Of a stretch of DNA of 5,908 nucleotides, positions 1 to 5,395 are shown piece by piece. The notes under the pieces are model-generated. The model made no database searches. It was not told the DNA's origin and saw only the letters and a program-made list of their open reading frames with translations. The translations under genes were made by a program, and so were the position numbers. Every line of letters starts with the position of its first letter. Position 1 is the first letter of the stretch. The DNA comes from Christensenella sp. UBA1260 (GTDB lineage Bacteria > Bacillota > Clostridia > Christensenellales > CAG-917): NCBI GenBank assembly GCA_002308155.1, contig DBVQ01000076.1:1898-7805 (forward strand), read 5' to 3'.

Positions 1-1157
1 GTTATAGTCACAATACCATCGCCAACAGCGACAACTTTGCCATCGCTGTCAACAGTTGCAATTTGAGCGTTTGAAGAAGACCAAACAACATTTGAAAGAG
101 CGGTTGTCTCTGTTTGAGACGCCCATTTTACTTCCAAAACGAATGCTCTTGCTGAACCGACTTCCAAGATGAAGTTGTTGTCCTCGTCGCGGTTGTCAAA
201 GATTTCCTTGTTGACAATCTCAATAGCCTTGTCTTGACAACGACTGATTGTAAACGTCTTTGTGCCGTTTGAAAGCACGACCGTATCGCCTGTGATTGTG
301 AGTTCATCGCCGACAATCGTTGCGCCGTCGCCAACGACTTGATAGCCGTCGCCGATGCCTATTTCGTGCAAACTGAGCAATGATTTTGAAGTTGTGAGCG
401 TGTTGCCATAAATCGTGCTTGCGCCTGCTTCAACAACGATTTCAAACGGAGTTGATGTCACATATTCATTGTCTTTGGAATAGACGTCCGCTTTGTGCGT
501 GATATGTGCAACGCCTGGTTTGTGCGCCGTGACAACGCCGTTTGCGTCAACAGACGCAACTTCTTCGTTGTCGCTCTGCCAAACACCCGATGATACAATG
601 CTGTCAACAGGAGTGTAGTTTGCAGAGAGTCTCAACACTTCGCCAACAACCAAACGGTTGTTCTCCGTCGTGACGTTGGCAAGTGAAATCTTTTCAACGT
701 CGTAGCCGACGATTGAAATCTTGACGGAAGCAGAGTGGAAACCAGCCGCAACTTTGAGCACAAATTGGCAATATGTGCGGATTGCAACTTTGCCCGTCTC
801 ATTGGTTTGGACTTCTCTGCCATCTCTGTCAATGAGCACCGCCGCCGCTCCGTTCAAAGCCTCGTCGTAGTCTACATCAAAGCAACGCAAATCTTCAATA
901 GACCATGAAACCGACTTGTCCGTCGCTCTTTCCGGGTAGACTTTGATGTAAACTTGTTTTGTGATGTCAAGCACACCGCCTTCAAGTTCGGAAGTGCTGA
1001 CCGTCAAGTTTTTGACCTTGTTGCCGTCAGCGTCTTCAATTGAAACGCTTTCAACCGAAATATAAGCATCCATAGAGATTATCGCGCCAACCGCCACAAT
1101 GACGAGAAGGACGATAATCGGGATGAGGATGAGGATACCAATCATAACTTTTTTCAT
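1..1157 (-). CDS. Membrane-anchored bacterial Ig-like (BIG_2-type) domain protein, C-terminus cut by window edge
   Basis: My own translation from ATG at 1157 gives 385 codons without a stop, still open at base 1. Residues 1-4 (MKKV) are followed by a hydrophobic helix at about 5-28; there is no lipobox cysteine and no clear AxA cleavage site, so it reads as an uncleaved N-in anchor with the rest outside the cell. Three Ig-like stretches follow: about 35-150 (PERATDKSVSWSIED), 154-243 (core VWQSDNEEVASVDANG then GVVTAHKPGVAHIT) and 312-385 (VVWSSSNAQIATVDSDGK then VVAVGDGIVTI). The last two carry the classic BIG_2 pattern W-S-S-N-x-x-I/V-A-x-V-D-x-x-G-x-V-x-A. Residues 269-303 form a seven-residue G-D repeat. 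The start is supported by GGGGAGGG seven bases upstream. It is the third gene of the ABC operon, 15 bases after the permease stop. BIG_2 domains are usually extracellular adhesion or spacer modules; the role here is unknown, and a partner of the exporter is my inference. Confidence 0.88.
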   Translation of the reverse strand, partial: MKKVMIGILILIPIIVLLVIVAVGAIISMDAYISVESVSIEDADGNKVKNLTVSTSELEGGVLDITKQVYIKVYPERATDKSVSWSIEDLRCFDVDYDEALNGAAAVLIDRDGREVQTNETGKVAIRTYCQFVLKVAAGFHSASVKISIVGYDVEKISLANVTTENNRLVVGEVLRLSANYTPVDSIVSSGVWQSDNEEVASVDANGVVTAHKPGVAHITHKADVYSKDNEYVTSTPFEIVVEAGASTIYGNTLTTSKSLLSLHEIGIGDGYQVVGDGATIVGDELTITGDTVVLSNGTKTFTISRCQDKAIEIVNKEIFDNRDEDNNFILEVGSARAFVLEVKWASQTETTALSNVVWSSSNAQIATVDSDGKVVAVGDGIVTI

Positions 1158-1172
1158 AATCAGTCCCTCCCC

Positions 1173-2888
1173 TTATGGTGCAATATTTTGATAACGCTTG
1201 TTCAAGTTTATGAACATAAGCGCGCCGCTTGCCACAAGCAAAACTGCGGACACAACGGTCAGAACGACATATATGTCGCTCGTATTGTTCATCCTGACGA
1301 TGTGCCAGTTGCCGATGTTGAATGGCAGCAAACTGAACACCATTGCAAACACGCCGTATCCAACCGCAACGATAATACCGACAATCATTGAAAGCGCAAC
1401 GTTCTTGTTGGCTTTGACGAGTTCGCCATCGCCGGAGACGTTGAAGGTTGGCATCTTGACGTCTGCCCACATGCTAAGGCATGTGAGAGCCATAACAACC
1501 ATTTCGCTTATACCAAAGATTGCGAGCACGTCAACATAGTTGAGCACCGCAACACCCTCTTCATCCGGTTGCGTATAGTATCCGCCTGTCACGGCGCAAC
1601 ATATCGCAACGGACACAACTGCCACAACCGAATAAAGGAAGAACTTTGTGAGCACTTGCTTTGTGTAGCTCACAGGAATGACCTTTGTGAGATAGAAGCA
1701 GTTGCCTTCACGCGAAATGCATGTGGATGCAAACGACACGATAATCGTGACGAATATGATGATAATCATGAGCATAAGTCCCGGCATGATAGTTGCACCG
1801 AGGCTCTTTGTGCCCATGCTGACCGCAAGACGGCTGCAGAAGAACACCATAAACGGTGCTGCGCACGCCATTGCGAGATATTGGAATGAATAGTTGAAAC
1901 TTCTGAGTATCAAGAAGAACTCTTTGTGCAAAACCGCATGGAATACAGAGCGTTTGTGATTTTTGATTTTCTTCTTGAAGGAAGTTTTTTCCGTTTCAAT
2001 GCCGTAGAGGATTGTCTTGTAATATGCAGTTTTTGTGATGAAAAACGCTGCAACGCCAAGCCCACCGTTGATGAGCAAGAGATACAAGAAGTTGAGTGCC
2101 ATTTGTCCTGATGTCATGCCCGCATATCTCTTGCCGTTGATGAGATAGGCATAGAAGTTGAACGGATATGCGTGCGCCGCAAAGTCACGATAGACAGCAA
2201 CAACTTCTGCGGAGAAGATGTTTTTGTTGGTCTCCATGAGATAGTCAACAATGTTGCTGAGCGCTGACATATAGAGCACAAACACTCCGCAAACTGCGGC
2301 TATTGTCAAGATGAGCACGAGAAGGAACTGATTCTTGACATAGTTTAAAACTTTCATGACAGGAACTGCAATGATGTTTGCAACAAAATACGGCAAGAGC
2401 GAGGAGAACAAAATCACAGCGATATAGCTGAAATAATCGCCAACAGGTGCGTTTGTCTCAACGCCGAACGTAATATAAAACGGAAACATTGTCGCAAAGC
2501 ATACAACGAGGTTGTGCAAAAAACAGTATACTGACTTTGACACCAAAATCTCCGTTCCGCTGACAGGGAACCTAAGAAGCAATTCGTTGTCGCCATTCAT
2601 ATACAGGTTTTTAATCACCGTACCTGTTGAAATAGCCGTTGCGAGCAACACTGTCAACATGGTCGCCAACGTCAAAAAGCTGATTTCGAGTTTCGCCTTG
2701 TTGATAAATATCTTGCTCAAATATACAATGCCGAGTATGAGGACTGCATAAACCACCGCAAAGAAGAGGTAGTTGGACACCTGTATAACCCTGTTTTTGA
2801 CGCCAATCTTTTGCGTTGTGCCAAAACGGGATTTGAGGTCAAGCTTGAACAGCGTCTTCACACTCTGCATAGAGAAGTCGCTTTTCAT
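1173..2888 (-). CDS. Large ABC-2-like transporter permease, about 12 transmembrane segments
   Basis: A 571-residue integral membrane protein, expected to form the channel moiety driven by the ATPase encoded just upstream. Hydrophobic segments lie at about 38-62, 69-92, 117-142, 151-178, 187-208, 262-285, 333-352, 366-388, 413-436, 449-475, 497-520 and 538-561, a 6+6 arrangement. A charged cytosolic linker (about 296-325, Lys-rich) joins the halves. Each half carries the loop typical of large ABC-2-like exporters: LLLRFPVS...VSK at 103-118, and SREG...KVIPVS...LTK at 392-415, suggesting internal duplication. It has no ATP-binding motif. The start at 2888 overlaps the ATPase stop by one base (TAATG) and has AGGAGG about ten bases upstream, inside the ATPase gene, so translation is probably coupled. 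Family level (ABC-2-like permease paired with an EcsA/YthP-like ATPase) is fairly sure; the substrate is not predictable. Lipid, peptide or surface-polymer export are all possible. Confidence 0.88.
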   Translation of the reverse strand: MKSDFSMQSVKTLFKLDLKSRFGTTQKIGVKNRVIQVSNYLFFAVVYAVLILGIVYLSKIFINKAKLEISFLTLATMLTVLLATAISTGTVIKNLYMNGDNELLLRFPVSGTEILVSKSVYCFLHNLVVCFATMFPFYITFGVETNAPVGDYFSYIAVILFSSLLPYFVANIIAVPVMKVLNYVKNQFLLVLILTIAAVCGVFVLYMSALSNIVDYLMETNKNIFSAEVVAVYRDFAAHAYPFNFYAYLINGKRYAGMTSGQMALNFLYLLLINGGLGVAAFFITKTAYYKTILYGIETEKTSFKKKIKNHKRSVFHAVLHKEFFLILRSFNYSFQYLAMACAAPFMVFFCSRLAVSMGTKSLGATIMPGLMLMIIIIFVTIIVSFASTCISREGNCFYLTKVIPVSYTKQVLTKFFLYSVVAVVSVAICCAVTGGYYTQPDEEGVAVLNYVDVLAIFGISEMVVMALTCLSMWADVKMPTFNVSGDGELVKANKNVALSMIVGIIVAVGYGVFAMVFSLLPFNIGNWHIVRMNNTSDIYVVLTVVSAVLLVASGALMFINLNKRYQNIAP

Positions 2889-3721
2889 TATTCTTTGTCC
2901 TCCTCAACTTGTTGGTCTTCTTCGGATGCATTGTCCTCCACCGGCAAATCAGGGCGCACGTCTGCACTCTCTTGGGATGCATAGTCCTCAAAGAGACGCG
3001 CATCATAGGTGCCCGTTGCCTTGAAGAAGATTTCTTCAAGTTTTTGTTTGTTTTCTTCATTGCCTGCAAGGTCAAGGATGTCAATGAGATGCCCGTCGTT
3101 GACGATTGCGGCTCTGTGGCAAAGCTTCTTGACAAGATCAAGGTTGTGGCTTGAGAAGAAGACTGTGTTGCCCTTTGCGCAGTGTTCGCGCATATATGCG
3201 ATAATTTCCGCAGTGGATTGCGGGTCAAGGCCCATCATAGGTTCGTCAAGCACCCAGAGTTTTGGCTCATGGATGAGTGCCGCGATGACGCAGATTTTTT
3301 GTTTCATGCCGTGTGAATAAGACTTGATTTGTCTGTCCATGGCAAACTCCAAGCGGAAGAGCTTGGCAAACTTGTTCATACGCTCTGTTCTGTCAGCTTC
3401 GCTCACTTTGTAGAGGTCGGCGACATAGTTGACGTATTCTCTGCCCGTCAATTTCTCATAGACGGAGTGGTTGTCAGGCACGTAGCCCATATTCATTTTT
3501 GCCTTGATTGGCTCTGCTTTCATATCATAGCCGCAAATCTCAATCGTGCCACTGTCATACGGAAGTATGCCCGTCAAGCACTTGATCGTCGTGGATTTGC
3601 CTGCGCCGTTTTGACCAAGGAAACCAAAGATTTCACCCGGTTTAAGTTCAAAGGAAATGTGATCAACAGCGACTTTGTCGCTCTTTGGATACTTTTTGAC
3701 TAAATCTTTTACTGTTAACAT
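2888..3721 (-). CDS. ABC transporter ATP-binding protein, EcsA/YthP-like, with acidic C-terminal tail
   Basis: A 277-residue nucleotide-binding subunit that hydrolyses ATP on the cytosolic face to power the permease encoded next to it. Motifs in order: Walker A GQNGAGKST (36-44); Q-loop position in GYVPDNHSVYEKLT (79-92), with Asp83 where many ABC proteins have Gln; signature SHGMKQK (136-142), the variant seen in EcsA-like exporters; Walker B WVLDEP (156-161, catalytic Glu160); D-loop GLDP (164-167); switch His192 in SSH. From about 245 onward the protein leaves the conserved fold and ends in an acidic tail with 12 acidic and two basic residues in 249-277. The start has AGGGAG seven bases upstream and lies about 50 bases after a predicted promoter, making this the first gene of the operon. 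Assignment to the ABC ATPase superfamily is certain; pairing with the following permease rests on the TAATG overlap. Confidence 0.96.
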   Translation of the reverse strand: MLTVKDLVKKYPKSDKVAVDHISFELKPGEIFGFLGQNGAGKSTTIKCLTGILPYDSGTIEICGYDMKAEPIKAKMNMGYVPDNHSVYEKLTGREYVNYVADLYKVSEADRTERMNKFAKLFRLEFAMDRQIKSYSHGMKQKICVIAALIHEPKLWVLDEPMMGLDPQSTAEIIAYMREHCAKGNTVFFSSHNLDLVKKLCHRAAIVNDGHLIDILDLAGNEENKQKLEEIFFKATGTYDARLFEDYASQESADVRPDLPVEDNASEEDQQVEEDKE

Positions 3722-3737
3722 ATAGTTCTCCCTGCTC

Positions 3738-3762
3738 TTGTATTATTTTCGTATAAATACAA
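3738..3762. repeat. Perfect 7-bp inverted repeat in the ABC operon leader
   Basis: TTGTATT (3738-3744) and AATACAA (3756-3762) are exact inverted copies around an 11-base AT-rich spacer. The element sits between the predicted transcription start near 3773 and the ATPase ribosome binding site, so it could be an operator bound by a dimeric repressor or a weak RNA hairpin next to the translation start. The stem is AU-rich and the loop large, which favours a DNA operator over a stable RNA structure. No regulator gene is present in the window. Confidence 0.4.
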
Positions 3763-3779
3763 AAGCAAACATCCTTAGC

Positions 3780-3808
3780 ATTTTAACATTGAAAAGGATT
3801 TGTGTCAA
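3780..3808 (-). promoter_or_regulatory. Sigma-A promoter of the ABC/Ig-like operon
   Basis: Read on the minus strand, a perfect -35 box TTGACA (3808-3803) is followed after exactly 17 bases by TAAAAT (3785-3780), five of six matches to the -10 consensus. Transcription would start near 3773, giving a leader of about 50 bases before the ATPase start at 3721. No other promoter is evident inside the operon, where the genes overlap or are 15 bases apart. Confidence 0.75.
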
Positions 3809-3903
3809 TGGAAAACACGCGCGCGGGTAGTTATAATATAATAATAGTTTACAAATGTTTAATAAAACCGTTGAAAAATCAAAGAATAACATTTTGAATA
3901 TGC

Positions 3904-3932
3904 TTGACTAAAACAAATAAAAGGCGTATAAC
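3904..3932 (+). promoter_or_regulatory. Sigma-A promoter of the antiporter gene
   Basis: TTGACT (3904-3909, five of six to consensus), a 17-base spacer, then TATAAC (3927-3932, five of six). The start of transcription would be near 3939, leaving a leader of only about 15 bases before the ATG at 3954. It faces away from the ABC operon promoter, so the 232-base gap is a divergent control region. Confidence 0.72.
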
Positions 3933-3945
3933 TGCTCTTGCAAAA

Positions 3946-3950
3946 GAGGA
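3946..3950 (+). promoter_or_regulatory. Closely spaced ribosome binding site of the antiporter
   Basis: GAGGA lies only three bases before the ATG at 3954, closer than usual. The next in-frame ATG (3969, codon 6) is 18 bases from this site and has no better one of its own, so 3954 remains the best start, although the tight spacing may lower translation. Confidence 0.55.
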
Positions 3951-3953
3951 AAA

Positions 3954-5327
3954 ATGATAAGTCAAACAATGGGTATAATTGAATATTTTGAAATTCTTCT
4001 GCCGCTTGCGCTGATTTTGGTATGCTCAAAACTCTTCTCCGTTCTCGGCAAAAAGATTGGACTCCCACAGGTTGTGGGTATGCTTGTTGCGGGCATTTTG
4101 CTTGGACTTATCAAACTCATCCCGGGACAAACCGTATTTTCAAGCGAAACGCTTGAAGGACTCTCATTCCTTGCAAAAATCGGCGTAATTCTCATAATGT
4201 TCTCGGCAGGCATTGAGACGGATCTCAAGCAGTTCAAAACCTGCGGATTTCCGTCCGTCATCATCACGATTCTCGGTGTCATCTTCCCTGTCGGGCTTGG
4301 TTTTGTCGTGGCCGCCGCCTGCAATACGGGCTTTAATGGCATGACAGGCGACCAAGCCATTCAAAACCTCTTTTACGGAACAATCCTTGCCGCGACTTCC
4401 GTGTCTATCACGGTTGCGGCTTTAAAAGAACTTGGCAAACTCAACACAAAGGTCGGCACGTCCATCATTGCGGCGGCAATCCTTGACGACATCATAGGCG
4501 TTGTCCTTCTCTCCCTCCTCATCAGCCTCAAAAACGGCACGGGAGCAGGCAACGTCGGCATCGTAATCGCAAAGATGATCGGCTTCTTTGCGGCGGCAAT
4601 CGTCGTGGGCATCGCGCTTCACTTTGTGATGAACTTCATAGAAAAGAAATATCCGCACACTCGCCGTCTCCCAATCCTCGGCTTTGCAATCTGCTTCTTC
4701 TTTGCGTACGCCGCGGAAAAATGGTTCGGCGTTGCGGACATCACAGGCGCATATATTGCGGGTCTCGTCATGGCAACTGTAAGAGAACACGACTATATCG
4801 ACCGCAAGGTTGAAGTGTCCAGTTATATGATCTTCGCGCCTGTGTTCTTTGCAAACATCGGCATAAATGCCGATTTCTCCACAATAAGCCCTGCGATCGT
4901 AGGCTTTGGATTTGCGTTTATCGCAGTGGGACTCGTTGGCAAAGTGCTCGGCTGCGGACTCGGCGCTCTCGCCTGCAAGTACGGCGTCAAAGATAGCATC
5001 CGCGTCGGTTTTGGCATGATGGTGCGCGCTGAAGTCGTGCTCGTCTGCACTCAAAAAGGCATTGACAGCGGCATCGTTGACCCGAACATTATGCCTTTTG
5101 TGCTCATCTTAATCATCATATCCACACTCGTCACCCCAATGCTTCTCAAGCTCTCCTATCGCAAGGAGATGAAGGCGCACGAGCATATAATCAATGACCC
5201 GCTCCAACCTCTCGCCACATCTTCAACCGGCGAGCCTCTCTCCGCTGAAGCCGCTCAATCCGCAATCGGCATCAAAAAGGAATCTTGGCCTGAGCCGGAC
5301 ATCATCGACGACTCCGACATAGACTGA
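3954..5327 (+). CDS. CPA2-type Na+(K+)/H+ antiporter (NapA/GerN-like, Na_H_Exchanger family)
   Basis: A 457-residue membrane protein with about 13 hydrophobic segments between residues 8 and 400, expected to exchange protons for Na+ or K+ across the cell membrane in pH and cation homeostasis. Family marks: GLPQVVGMLVAGILLG near 36-51; ATSVSITVAAL (147-157), the unwound helix 4 region; a paired acidic site Asp178-Asp179 in AAAILDDIIGV, the ion-binding motif of electrogenic CPA2 exchangers; Lys330 in VGKVLGCGLGA, where NapA-like proteins keep a lysine; Arg358 and Glu360 in GMMVRAEVVLV. No TrkA-N/RCK nucleotide-binding domain follows, unlike KefB/KefC; instead there is a 55-residue cytosolic tail rich in Pro, Ser and Ala, ending acidic (DIIDDSDID). 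Monocistronic: own promoter upstream and a terminator 24 bases after the stop. Cation preference cannot be told from sequence. Its Leu codons are mostly CTC/CTT, while the minus-strand genes use TTG much more. Confidence 0.93.
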   Translation: MISQTMGIIEYFEILLPLALILVCSKLFSVLGKKIGLPQVVGMLVAGILLGLIKLIPGQTVFSSETLEGLSFLAKIGVILIMFSAGIETDLKQFKTCGFPSVIITILGVIFPVGLGFVVAAACNTGFNGMTGDQAIQNLFYGTILAATSVSITVAALKELGKLNTKVGTSIIAAAILDDIIGVVLLSLLISLKNGTGAGNVGIVIAKMIGFFAAAIVVGIALHFVMNFIEKKYPHTRRLPILGFAICFFFAYAAEKWFGVADITGAYIAGLVMATVREHDYIDRKVEVSSYMIFAPVFFANIGINADFSTISPAIVGFGFAFIAVGLVGKVLGCGLGALACKYGVKDSIRVGFGMMVRAEVVLVCTQKGIDSGIVDPNIMPFVLILIIISTLVTPMLLKLSYRKEMKAHEHIINDPLQPLATSSTGEPLSAEAAQSAIGIKKESWPEPDIIDDSDID

Positions 5328-5329
5328 AC

Positions 5330-5349
5330 TTAATTTATTAATAAATTAA
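5330..5349. repeat. 20-bp perfect AT-only palindrome
   Basis: TTAATTTATT followed directly by its reverse complement, two bases after the antiporter stop codon and just before the terminator hairpin. On the minus strand it supplies part of the T-rich stretch after the hairpin for transcripts coming from gpmI. It may be a protein-binding site or simply AT-rich terminator surroundings. Confidence 0.6.
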
Positions 5350-5350
5350 A

Positions 5351-5376
5351 AGCACGCAAATCTGCGTGCTTTTTTT
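5351..5376. terminator. Intrinsic, probably bidirectional, terminator between convergent genes
   Basis: AGCACGCA (5351-5358), loop AATC, then TGCGTGCT (5363-5370), a perfect 8-bp GC-rich stem extended by A-T pairs from the flanking A-run and T-run. On the plus strand it is followed by a run of Ts to 5376 and ends the antiporter transcript. On the minus strand the stem is followed by TTTAATTTATT, a less perfect T-tract that could end the gpmI transcript, whose stop codon lies 20 bases before the hairpin. Confidence 0.93.
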
Positions 5377-5395
5377 GATATTGTGTTTTGAACTA

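Noticed and set aside
1051..1470. Minus-strand open frame overlapping the permease end and the start of the Ig-like gene.
   Set aside because: It overlaps two well-supported genes in another frame, and its Arg/Tyr/Cys-rich product has no recognisable features.
3809..3837. Second plus-strand promoter-like pair TGGAAA-17-TATAAT.
   Set aside because: The -10 box is perfect, but the -35 matches at only four of six bases and the -10 lies in an AT-rich run where such boxes arise easily; the promoter at 3904-3932 is better.
3732..3940. CTGCTCTTG occurs twice in the same orientation (3732-3740 and 3932-3940), exactly 200 bases apart.
   Set aside because: A 9-base match in a 232-base gap is not rare enough by chance, and the copies lie in different settings relative to the two genes.
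3935..3948. Possible hairpin CTCTT-GCAA-AAGAG that would hide the antiporter ribosome binding site.
   Set aside because: The predicted transcription start near 3939 leaves most of the left arm untranscribed, so the hairpin would not form in the mRNA unless transcription starts earlier.
4422..5054. Long open frame (210 codons) on the minus strand inside the antiporter.
   Set aside because: Its predicted product is rich in charged residues, Cys and His with no recognisable fold, as expected for the complement of a membrane-protein gene, and the plus-strand frame has clear family motifs.
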